Shown here in pieces: positions 27,818 through 35,368 of a stretch of DNA of 64,000 nucleotides (position 1 is its first letter; every line of letters begins with the position of its first letter). The stretch is from Planctomycetaceae bacterium (lineage in GTDB: Bacteria; Planctomycetota; Planctomycetia; Planctomycetales; Planctomycetaceae): the NCBI GenBank assembly GCA_021732975.1, contig JAKFWC010000011.1:1-64000 (forward strand). The letters are read 5' to 3'. Position numbers and translations under genes: made by a program. The notes beneath the pieces are model-generated. The model was not told the DNA's origin and made no database searches. It saw only the letters and a program-made list of their open reading frames with translations.

Positions 27818-28834
27818 TTACGGTTTCTTGACGGCATCACAAACCAATTGGTAATACTCCGCGATTTGATGGCCTTTCGCCGGAGCCAGGTCCGATTGTC
27901 GGATCACAACGAGATCGAGACTCGGGGCGATGAAAATGTTGTTGTCCCATTTACCCAGTGCAGCGTAGGCGTCTTTCGGCACTTTGGGCCACTTGCCGGT
28001 GGAGTTATTCCACCAGAGGTAACCATACGATGGATTGAGATCCTGCGAAGCGCTGATTGATTCCTTCAGCCACGACGCAGGAACGATCTGTTTGCCGTTC
28101 CATTCGCCGTGATGGAGTACCATCAAACCAATGCGGCCGAGCGACCGGGCCGTGGTGTGGCAGCCGGAGTAGGGGAGTGCAAAACCTTCGCGATGTTCCC
28201 ACGTCCAATCGTCCGATGTCATGCCAATGGGGCTAAAGACTCGTTCCTTCAGGACTTCGTCGATCTGCTTGCCGGTGGCTTTGTGAAAGACCGGGCTGAG
28301 CAGCGCGAGCCCCGTGTTGTTGTAGTCCCATTTCGTCCCCGGTTCGTGATCCATTTCCGCGGTCTTGAGCGCGTAACTGAAGAGGTCTTCACGCATGTTG
28401 ATCTCGGAATTGTTGTGCACACCCGAGGTCATACTCAGTAACTGCTTCACGGTGATGCTTCGCTTGGATTCGGGGCTGGCATCGGGAAGGGATTTTCCCA
28501 CGGTGTGATCGAGCGACAGTTTTCCATCCGCGATGGCTAACCCCGTCGCCATGCTCGAGAGCGATTTGCTCGTGGAATACGCGGCGAATTTTGTGTTTCG
28601 ATTCGCGTCGCCGAAGTACCACTCAGCGACAATCCGGCCGTGGCGAATCACCGTGCCCGACTTGCTGTTGTGCGCCTCCAGCCAGGCTCTGGCCTTCTCC
28701 AACCCTGCGGCGTCCATTCCATGGCTGTCAGGCGTCGCGACCTCCCAATCCGCTTCTGGAAAGACCGATTGGGCATCAACACTTGGCGTGATGATCGTCA
28801 GGAAAACGAATAGCCAGACCAGCAGACGTGACAT
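27818..28834 (-). CDS. Secreted beta-lactamase class C family serine hydrolase
   Basis: The 338-residue protein has a signal peptide (MSRLLVWLFVFLTIITPSVDAQ). The serine hydrolase motifs are complete: S87-T-S-K90 in AAYSTSKSL and Y171-N-N173 in KWDYNNTGL. The usual KTG-like third element appears as GKWDNN, which is weak. Members of this family include esterases, D-aminopeptidases and 6-aminohexanoate-dimer hydrolase-like enzymes; true beta-lactamase activity is not implied. It probably acts in the periplasm on a small ester or amide. It lies downstream of nothing obvious on its strand; the upstream gene is the first pilin-like gene 240 bp away. Confidence 0.88.
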   Translation of the reverse strand: MSRLLVWLFVFLTIITPSVDAQSVFPEADWEVATPDSHGMDAAGLEKARAWLEAHNSKSGTVIRHGRIVAEWYFGDANRNTKFAAYSTSKSLSSMATGLAIADGKLSLDHTVGKSLPDASPESKRSITVKQLLSMTSGVHNNSEINMREDLFSYALKTAEMDHEPGTKWDYNNTGLALLSPVFHKATGKQIDEVLKERVFSPIGMTSDDWTWEHREGFALPYSGCHTTARSLGRIGLMVLHHGEWNGKQIVPASWLKESISASQDLNPSYGYLWWNNSTGKWPKVPKDAYAALGKWDNNIFIAPSLDLVVIRQSDLAPAKGHQIAEYYQLVCDAVKKP

Positions 28835-29011
28835 GGAATGGATCTTTCAAACGGCAACGGTGATGAACCTTGAAGACGGTTTCTCCTTGTACCACAGATC
28901 GCATCAAAAGTCGCCACTGTAATTCGGGCGTCGTTCCTTCTGCGAAGCAGCAAGCGAGAGATGTTCGATTTTTCCCGCTTGGACGTGATCGTTCTATCGC
29001 GCCCAAAACGA

Positions 29012-29045
29012 CTTCAGCCCGGACTCGCGGGAGTCCGGGCTGAAG
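29012..29045 (-). terminator. Hairpin after the first pilin-like gene
   Basis: A perfect stem of at least 15 bp (CTTCAGCCCGGACTC and complement) with a 4-base loop, followed on the minus strand by TCGTTTT. It lies 33 bp after the stop of the pilin-like gene and probably terminates it. Confidence 0.75.
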
Positions 29046-29077
29046 AATTGATGCTGGTGTGCGGACATCGTCAGGGA

Positions 29078-29410
29078 TTAATAGTCCTTTTCGCCGTGTG
29101 CGGAATTGTGTCCGCAGACGAGATCGCAGCTCAGGTTCTTGTCGCAGTCGTCGACCTGGTCGCGGAAGCAACTTCCGGCAACTGCGCTTTTCACTTTACC
29201 GCAGTCGACGGCATGGAAACCCGAGTAGTAGAACGATTGATCCAGCGAACCGAAAGCATTCGAGAGGTCGTTCAGTTCGGTATTCACCGCGACAGCAACT
29301 TCGCTCAAACCGACGACCATGGCCAGAACGGCCACGGTCAGGACGAGAACGAGTTCGGCGGAGATCACGACGCCCGATTCATCATTGCGGAAGGCCAGCC
29401 AGAGATTCAT
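29078..29410 (-). CDS. Pilin-like small membrane protein 1
   Basis: The start at MNLWLAFRNDESG is set by the TGAGGA site nine bases upstream (110 residues). After a short basic head the conserved block ESGVVISAELVLVL begins a single membrane helix of about 25 residues, followed by SEVAVAVNTELNDLSNA, a region shared with the next two paralogues. The C-terminus carries DDCDKNLSCDLVCG, a C-x5-C-x3-C motif. The Gly before a hydrophobic helix with a Glu at +6 resembles Flp/TadE-type prepilin cleavage sites, where the Glu is at +5. Planctomycete proteins of this type have often been mis-annotated (for example as aminotransferases). No prepilin peptidase or Tad genes are in the window. Assembly as a pilus or surface fibre is inferred. 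Confidence 0.8.
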   Translation of the reverse strand: MNLWLAFRNDESGVVISAELVLVLTVAVLAMVVGLSEVAVAVNTELNDLSNAFGSLDQSFYYSGFHAVDCGKVKSAVAGSCFRDQVDDCDKNLSCDLVCGHNSAHGEKDY

Positions 29411-30121
29411 GCGTAAATCCTCAGTGTGAGAGTGTGCGTACGGAGTTTGTTCCAAGGGACAACGTGACCGGTCATCGCCAAACGGCCGTCACGTTTCTTA
29501 CGGTGGTTCAGATAAAGCTCGCCTCGCGCTGGAAATAACGCATGAGGACGGTCGACGAGAATCGAAGTGGGCACGGCGCTGGCCAGCCACCAGGCACCAC
29601 TTCGGGAATCGTCACGGATGCGAAGATCGCAGGCCGCATACCACAAGGGACGATGCTGGACGTGCGTTGCTTCAACTCGTACCGACTAAGAGATTCTGCG
29701 GCCGTGGGTTAGAGTCGCCGGGCACGAATGAAAAAAGAATTCGTGACGGAAATGGGACGTTTCGAGGGCAGGGCGCGATGACAAGATGCCGCGCTTGCGG
29801 AGTGAAACATCATCAAGATTTGGCATCACACCGGTGCGGCGTTGCAACATGCTGTTAGAACGTGATTTACGGTTGCAATGGTGCAGGATGGATGCGGCGT
29901 GGGAGGGATTGGGGTGTTTCACAATCGCAACATTCCCGTTGCCGAAACACAACCGCGGGGATCAAGCGTCATGTCCGGCCAGAACGGTTCTCGCCGCATT
30001 GCCCGCGAAATCCTCCAATGAGAACACCCCGGTGATAGAACGAGGTGTTCCATCGCCGGGGTGTATCGATGCATCGATCTTTCGCGTCTGTTGATCGGGT
30101 GATCAACCAACGCGAAGGCGA
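29411..30121. other. 711-bp gap between pilin-like genes 1 and 2
   Basis: The gap contains the promoter and leader of gene 1 and the 3' end of gene 2. A 13-bp-stem hairpin lies at 30024-30064. No convincing reading frame or RNA gene was seen. Confidence 0.6.
30024..30064 (-). terminator. Hairpin downstream of pilin-like gene 2
   Basis: A 13-bp stem (ACACCCCGGTGAT with ATCGCCGGGGTGT, one mismatch) lies 57 bp after the stop. It has no clear U-tract, so it may stabilise the 3' end without terminating. Confidence 0.5.
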
Positions 30122-30442
30122 TCAACCGCAGGTGTCGAGAACCGGAGGACCGCAGACGAGATCGCAGGTCAGGTTCTTGTCGCAATCGTCGTGAGCGTCG
30201 GTCCAGCGTGAGCCAGCGTAGCCGCTGGTGACCTTGCCGTCGGATGTCTTCTTGAAACCGGTGAAGAAGTACGACTGGTCGAGTGCCCCGATCGCGTTCG
30301 AGATGTCGTTCAGCTCGGTATTGACCGCAACGGCCACTTCGCTGAGTCCGACGATCACGCCGAGAACGAGAATGGTGAGCACGAGCGCGAGTTCGGCCGA
30401 GATGATCGCACCGCATTCGTCACGGAACAGTTTCCGCAGCAT
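30122..30442 (-). CDS. Pilin-like small membrane protein 2
   Basis: The 106-residue protein begins MLRKLFRDECGAIISAEL and has the same plan as gene 1: basic head, Gly then hydrophobic helix with SAELALVLTILVLG, SEVAVAVNTELNDISNA, IGALDQSYFFTGF and the Cys motif DDCDKNLTCDLVCG. An AGAGGG site lies nine bases before the ATG. It differs from gene 3 at only a handful of residues, mostly in the segment before the Cys motif and at the end, so the two arose by a recent duplication. The leader region contains two short hairpins (30462-30515 region) that could regulate it. Confidence 0.82.
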   Translation of the reverse strand: MLRKLFRDECGAIISAELALVLTILVLGVIVGLSEVAVAVNTELNDISNAIGALDQSYFFTGFKKTSDGKVTSGYAGSRWTDAHDDCDKNLTCDLVCGPPVLDTCG

Positions 30443-31401
30443 TGTTCTGAATCCCTCTGTAGTCTGAATCGAACTGAGTCATCGCGACGGACTGTTTCCG
30501 TCGGCGATGTTGGGATGGGGGCTTGCACCTTACAGGTCCCCATCCGCGCCCGCAGCGCGTTGCCGCTCTACGGTGCCCGTGATTGATGGCCGTCGCTCAC
30601 GAGCGATTTTCCTGCGCAGGAATTCGCAAACACCCACGTGGGCCCATCACGTAGGTGAAAACTCACTCCAGCGGGATCGTTGGCGATCTCAAGTGGCAAC
30701 CTGAGCCCACAGCCCTCTCACAAGCTGCAGCAATCCCGCTGGAAAATCTTGGTTGGACGATCTGATGGGAGTCCAAAGTGTGAGTCATCCGTACCGCGAT
30801 CCGGAACGGACTGATGAAGTACGCACACTTTCCGACAATGGGCGGCAGTCGCGAAGTGCGTGCCGTACGCCGATGGGGAGTTTCAGAAACGTGCGTGATG
30901 ACAATTGGCAACGCGATGAATGGCGCGCCGGAACGCTCCGAAAGGCCAGCAGTTACGCTGCGTCGAGGAACGGACTGGAAATCGTCTCGGTCAAAGTGTC
31001 AACGAAGAGATATTCCGCGCAAGCGTGTTGAATCTTGTCAACATCCTGTCGGACAATGTTGCGTGGATAACACACCATGTAAGCGTGTCAGAACATATCA
31101 GTAGAATAATGCCAATCGGTATTGCCGACGTAACTATTTCAATCGATACAGGTTGCAGCTATTTCTGCATGAATATCGCGTCGTTGTTGTACGGATTCCA
31201 TTGATTGCAATGATCGTTCCGAAAGTGGGAATTGTACGGGTTTCTCTGATGGAGCATGTTGTTTGAGCTATATGAATGAACGCTAATGGATCCCGCCGGG
31301 ACACGAAAAAGCCCCTGGAGGGAGCCGTTGCTCCTTCCAGGGGCCTGAGTATCCGCTGGCATTCACGAAGGAATGAGCGTTCGACGATCCCGCTTTGCGA
31401 A
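30443..31401. other. 959-bp gap between pilin-like genes 2 and 3
   Basis: The left part is the leader of gene 2, including a short GATGGGG/CCCCATC hairpin near 30515-30545. An inverted repeat with 11-bp arms (TCCAGCGGGAT) spans 30667-30743. The terminator of gene 3 is at 31306-31344. The middle, near 31030-31260, is clearly more AT-rich than the surroundings. No supported gene was found. Confidence 0.6.
31306..31344 (-). terminator. Intrinsic terminator of pilin-like gene 3
   Basis: A 15-bp stem with one mismatch (GCCCCTGGAGGGAGC and its complement) and a CGTT loop is followed on the minus strand by UUUUU, 58 bp after the stop codon. Confidence 0.88.
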
Positions 31402-31722
31402 TCAACCGCACGTATCGAGCAGCGGCGGACCGCAGACGAGATCGCACGTCAGATTCTTGTCGCAGTCGTCGTGGAAGTCCGTGAAGCGTGAGCCGGCGTA
31501 GCCAGCGGTCACCTTGCCATCGGAAGTCTTCTTAAAGCCTGTGAAGAAGTACGATTGATCGAGCGCACCGATGGCGTTCGAGATGTCGTTCAACTCCGTG
31601 TTGACGGCAACAGCGATTTCGCTGAGGCCGACGATTACGCCAAGAACCAGGATCGTCAGCACGAGCGCGAGCTCGGCGGAGATGATGGCTCCGTTTTCGT
31701 CAGAGAACAGTTTGCGCAGCAT
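31402..31722 (-). CDS. Pilin-like small membrane protein 3
   Basis: The 106-residue paralogue begins MLRKLFSDENGAIISAEL. It is nearly identical to gene 2 through the membrane helix and GALDQSYFFTGFKKTSDG, with changes mainly in YAGSRFTDFHDDC. The C-x5-C-x3-C motif is conserved. It has its own leader (TCTACAAAAAGG before the ATG) and its own strong terminator, so it is a single-gene unit. High identity with gene 2 and similar leader words (AGTCTACA versus AGACTACA) point to duplication of the whole unit, control region included. Confidence 0.82.
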   Translation of the reverse strand: MLRKLFSDENGAIISAELALVLTILVLGVIVGLSEIAVAVNTELNDISNAIGALDQSYFFTGFKKTSDGKVTAGYAGSRFTDFHDDCDKNLTCDLVCGPPLLDTCG

Positions 31723-31928
31723 GAGACATGAAACCTTTTTGTAGACTGAGAGACTTCGCTGAGGTACAGACCGTTGAAATCGTGTCCGGCAAAGCTTTCC
31801 GTCGTTGCCTAACGCGGACTGTGGAAGACCGCGCGCAGCAACACCGTGGCAGTAGTAACTGCCTCGCTTTCAGGCCGAGTCGGACAATCGGCTGCGATGA
31901 CTCGGATGGCCGTCCGAGTGGAATCGCA

Positions 31929-31957
31929 CAAAAGAGCGACCGCGGCCACGGTCGCTC
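31929..31957 (-). terminator. Terminator-like hairpin
   Basis: A 9-bp stem (GAGCGACCG / CGGTCGCTC) with a 6-base loop followed by UUUUG on the minus strand. It lies 400 bp beyond gene 4, so it would end a long 3' UTR or an unannotated transcript. Confidence 0.65.
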
Positions 31958-32200
31958 CCGAGGAACTCAGACAACCGCCAACGGGTCGCAGTCGTCCAAG
32001 CGAGTACGATCCTGACTCCGAACTCGCGTTCTGAAAAAGGATCGTGGCGGTAGAACCCGCAGAAGTGGTGCCATTTGTCGATCAGCAATGGTGGTATTCT
32101 CCCGTATGCCCTGCGGTGTGTGTTGCAACTCCTTGTAATGAAGGTGTTTACCTCGATGTTGCGGTTGCGCCGGTTCTAACAATTTTCCCGGAAATGACGA

Positions 32201-32230
32201 GGCCCTTGTTCATGATCATGAACAAGGGCC
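32201..32230. repeat. Perfect loop-free 30-bp palindrome
   Basis: GGCCCTTGTTCATGA is followed directly by its exact complement. No U-tract follows on either strand. It could be a protein-binding site for a dimer, a cruciform, or a bidirectional RNA hairpin, 130 bp after pilin-like gene 4. Confidence 0.9.
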
Positions 32231-32359
32231 GGAGTGTTGTCGTTATGGGATGTGTTTGTGTTTCAGGTTCTGAGCAATGTGTTTGTCAAGATTCGTTGAA
32301 AGTCCTGTGCACCTCAGGCGGTCTTGCCGGAAGAAAGAGCACTGACAGTCCTGGCAAGC

Positions 32360-32908
32360 TCAGAGTTGTGGCAACGATTGCGGAACCGGACCTTGCGGGA
32401 TTTCCGGCGCCGGAATGGGCACGGGCGAGCCGCGCAGTGGTTGGCATTCCACGCAACCGGGGTTGGTGATCACGGGAGCAGGTTGTCCTCGCGGAACCGT
32501 CTCGATTACCGGCGGACAAGTGAGGCAGGGGGCAGCACCCTCAATCCGCGGTGCTGGCACAATTGGCGTCGGTGACGGGGCAACGACAGGACCGCCGATG
32601 ATCTCCGTGCCCGCGCCGATCGAGCAGTTACCATTGAGGCAACCGTCCTGGCGATCGTAGAACGCAGAACCCGCCGTCCAGCTGGTGCGGCCCCAGACCT
32701 TCGGGCAACCCCGGAAGCCAGTGAAGCCGTAAGACTGATTCAATCCCCGAAAGGCGGCACCGACATCTTGAAGTTCCGCCACGACCGCTTGTTGCAGGCA
32801 AGCCAATCCCGTGATCAAGCCAATGACCACGACCGTCAGGATAATGACCAATTCTGCGGAGAGGACTAGTCCGCATTCGTCGCGCCACCAGGTTCGTAAT
32901 ACGTTCAT
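32360..32908 (-). CDS. Pilin-like protein 4 with Pro-rich, CxxC-containing tail
   Basis: The 182-residue protein shares the N-terminal plan (WRDECGLVLSAELVIILT, one membrane helix, then QAVVAELQDVGAAFRGLNQSY) with genes 1-3 but is clearly more diverged. In place of the shared Cys motif it has GCLNGNC and then a long proline-rich tail with two CxxC pairs, PCLTCPP and GCVECQP. A tail of this kind could be exposed at the cell surface or bind metal or form disulfides. The AGAGAG site nine bases before the ATG supports the start. Possibly the tip or anchor member of a set whose main subunits are genes 1-3 (inference). Confidence 0.8.
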   Translation of the reverse strand: MNVLRTWWRDECGLVLSAELVIILTVVVIGLITGLACLQQAVVAELQDVGAAFRGLNQSYGFTGFRGCPKVWGRTSWTAGSAFYDRQDGCLNGNCSIGAGTEIIGGPVVAPSPTPIVPAPRIEGAAPCLTCPPVIETVPRGQPAPVITNPGCVECQPLRGSPVPIPAPEIPQGPVPQSLPQL

Positions 32909-33577
32909 CGCGCAGACTCTCTTTCATGGAAGTGCCGTCTGTGGGGCAGACAGCCGCCAGGGGAATGGGTCGGAGATTGGGGGAGCGAGCGAACGGCTCG
33001 AAGGGGGTGAGTCCTTCGAGCCGCAGCGCTCCCCTGGCACAACGTCGACGGTGTCCACACACCAGCGGCGTTGTTCGCACCTCAGCGGAAAGACGGTCTC
33101 TCAGGTCGTCTCACGCGCTCGTACACAGCGTTCAGGCCCTTGGCCGGTTGAGGCCCGCAGGGCGGTAGCACGGGTTCCGAAGAACACCGGGGACCGGATA
33201 ATCGTTGTTTTGTGAACAACCGCTACTACCGGACAATCCTTACCATAGGCAAGATTGGTGCCACTTGCCCATCTGTTAGAATCGTTACAAACGGACTTTG
33301 TTCTTAACGTCTTAACTGCGAATAGGATACGTGTATTGGTTGCCGTTTGGTCGGGTTGGTTTGTAGCGATAATCGTGGTTAAGATGGTTGGCGCGATGAC
33401 AAGGGTTGCAGCGATTATGTCAAGAAATGTGAATATTCGGACATTGCGGGCCGTTGCGTGTCTCGGGAGATCGAGCTGTTTTCGGTGGATCGACGAGTGG
33501 GCTTGGGGGCCCTTCATTGCGACGTTATGCTCGGCGGCTCATGACGGTTGATTTGGGTTCCATCGCAAAGGCAACGG
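32909..33577. other. 669-bp divergent gap before the GT39-like gene
   Basis: The gap must hold promoters for pilin-like gene 4 (minus) and the glycosyltransferase gene (plus). The portion at 33240-33480 is noticeably more AT-rich. Small frames exist on both strands but none has protein-like composition or a good ribosome-binding site. Confidence 0.55.
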
Positions 33578-35368
33578 ATGACGCTGGTGGTCGATGATGC
33601 TCGGCTCGTCCGCCTGGCCGTGGAGCCGCCGCGTGATGCAGCGTTGGTACTGCGTCGCGCCACGGCGTATCGACCGGTCGTCCTGCTGTTGTGCGTGTTG
33701 CCCCCGCTGTGGTTTGCCGCGTGGGCCACCCTCGACACGGAATCGGCTTCATGGGCCTTACGGGCATTGGCCGTCCAGAAAGCGCAGCGTCTGGAAGAGT
33801 GGTTGGAGCCGGGATCGCAATGGCCGGAATGTGAGCTCCGTGCCGACCCACCACTGGTATCGTGGCTGACGGCATCCGTGATGCGCTCTCTGCCAGCGGG
33901 AAGTACGCTCGCGCCCGTGCTGATTTCCTGTCTCAGTTTGATCGGGGCGACGGCGCTGTTGTGGCAGTTGTGCCGGGAAGCGATTGGTGAGCGGACCGCG
34001 TTGATCCTTGCAATTGTCTTTGCGTTCCATCCCCAGATCGCGCCCTTGGCCGCGACCGGCGCGCCCACCGCGCTTACGTTATTTCTGCTGGTTGCCACGG
34101 CATGGGGGTACTGGGGACATCTGGAGCAGGATCAGGGATCGGTGTCGATACGTCTTCTCGCCGGGGGGATCGCCTGGGGATTGGCGCTCCTCTCCGGTGG
34201 GTGGATGGCGCTCGCGCTGTTTGTGGTGCTGATGCTGGTGAGTCTGATTTCCCGCACTACGATCGCCGGGGAAACTCCCTCGGTTGGTGAAATGTCGTCC
34301 GTCCGCGCTGTCCTCCTTTTGGGAGTTACCGGGGCCGCCTTGGCGCTCTGGTGGCCGGCAATGATGTTTCAGGCCCAGGGTTTTTCGTTCCTCTTCGATT
34401 GGCTGGGTCTGGCTCCCGAGTTGACACATTACAACAGCGCCCACTTTCGGTTCGAAGGTTGGGCGTCCTGGCTGGGCGAACCGAGTTTGTTGATCGGCTG
34501 GTGGTGTCTGGGATGTTGGTCCGCCGTCCGGATCAGTCTCTATGAGCCAAGCAGTCGTTTTCGGCGCTGGTGTCGCTGGTTAATCGTGTGGAATCTGGTT
34601 GGCCTCGGTGGGCGCATTCTCTGGCGGGCCATGGATGGGACGCCCGAGGCGCTGCGAAACTGGGACGTTTTCCTCTGTTTGCCGGCAACATTGCTCGCTG
34701 CGCAGGGACTTGATCGCGCCATGCGACGGGAAACCTCGCGGTTGGGACTCGCCGCCGCGATTGCCGTCACGGCCGGAGCCGTAGGGTGGCTCATCACCCA
34801 TCGCGCCAGTGTGGCGTTGGTGGTCGCCGGCGCAATTCTCGTTGTGCTGCTGGCGAGTGCTCCGTTAGCGATGGGACTTCGGCGGGCTCGTTCCACATGG
34901 TCGGAAGGGGAGATTCGGGCCTGGGTGGTGATGGCGGCCCTCGCGACGGCCATCGGACATGCGGCCTCAGCGATCATTCCCTTGACGAAGCAGGAATTCG
35001 ATCACGTCCAATGGGAATCGTTGCGGCGACAGATGACGCAGGTCGAGAGCGTGGCACAGACTTCGATCGTTGCCAGCCACCAGAGGGATCTGGTGCCGTG
35101 GATTTATCTGGTACGATCGCTGTGGCCTGCCGCGAAGTTCTCGCAGTCGACCGGATGGGATCCGCGCATCACGGCGACGCTGGTTGCAGAGGCCAGGGAT
35201 CCCCAATCCCGAATTGTGCTCCTGGATTGGAGCCGTAGCGGACTCCGTTTTCGTGCGGATGTCGGCAGCGGATGGCAAGTTGACCCTATTGTCGAGCCGA
35301 TGGCCTTCCGTGGCCATCGGCTCGCGGTCTACCTCATTCGTCCTCTGGAAGTGCCCGCCCCGTTGTAA
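33578..35368 (+). CDS. GT39/ArnT-like membrane glycosyltransferase
   Basis: I take the ATG preceded by AAAGG (596 residues). The chain has about ten or more membrane segments. After the first helix the luminal loop contains LDTESASWALRALAVQ and ADPPLVSWLTA, which fit the acidic first loop and the PPL-x-WL element of the GT39 family (protein O-mannosyltransferases, ArnT, RgtA-like). Such enzymes use polyprenyl-phosphate sugars to modify lipids or proteins on the outer face of the inner membrane. The usual catalytic acidic pair is not certain by eye. It is divergent from the pilin-like cluster, so it may glycosylate those or other surface proteins (inference). Confidence 0.72.
   Translation: MTLVVDDARLVRLAVEPPRDAALVLRRATAYRPVVLLLCVLPPLWFAAWATLDTESASWALRALAVQKAQRLEEWLEPGSQWPECELRADPPLVSWLTASVMRSLPAGSTLAPVLISCLSLIGATALLWQLCREAIGERTALILAIVFAFHPQIAPLAATGAPTALTLFLLVATAWGYWGHLEQDQGSVSIRLLAGGIAWGLALLSGGWMALALFVVLMLVSLISRTTIAGETPSVGEMSSVRAVLLLGVTGAALALWWPAMMFQAQGFSFLFDWLGLAPELTHYNSAHFRFEGWASWLGEPSLLIGWWCLGCWSAVRISLYEPSSRFRRWCRWLIVWNLVGLGGRILWRAMDGTPEALRNWDVFLCLPATLLAAQGLDRAMRRETSRLGLAAAIAVTAGAVGWLITHRASVALVVAGAILVVLLASAPLAMGLRRARSTWSEGEIRAWVVMAALATAIGHAASAIIPLTKQEFDHVQWESLRRQMTQVESVAQTSIVASHQRDLVPWIYLVRSLWPAAKFSQSTGWDPRITATLVAEARDPQSRIVLLDWSRSGLRFRADVGSGWQVDPIVEPMAFRGHRLAVYLIRPLEVPAPL

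Larger units (their letters stand above)
31723..32359. other. 637-bp gap between pilin-like genes 3 and 4
   Basis: Contains the leader of gene 3, an intrinsic-terminator-like hairpin at 31929-31957 and a perfect 30-bp palindrome at 32201-32230. The spacing of the two structures (240 bp) would fit a small RNA or a long 3' UTR of gene 4, but nothing proves it. Confidence 0.6.

Noticed and set aside
28776-29171. 131-residue minus-strand frame overlapping pilin-like gene 1
   Set aside because: It is an out-of-frame reading of the 3' part of that gene, with Arg-rich composition.
32044-32469. 141-residue plus-strand frame in the gap after pilin-like gene 4
   Set aside because: It overlaps the 3' end of gene 4 on the other strand, crosses the perfect palindrome and has irregular composition.
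33255-33551. 98-residue plus-strand frame before the glycosyltransferase
   Set aside because: A hydrophobic stretch is present, but there is no good start site and it overlaps an equally long minus-strand frame; support is too weak.
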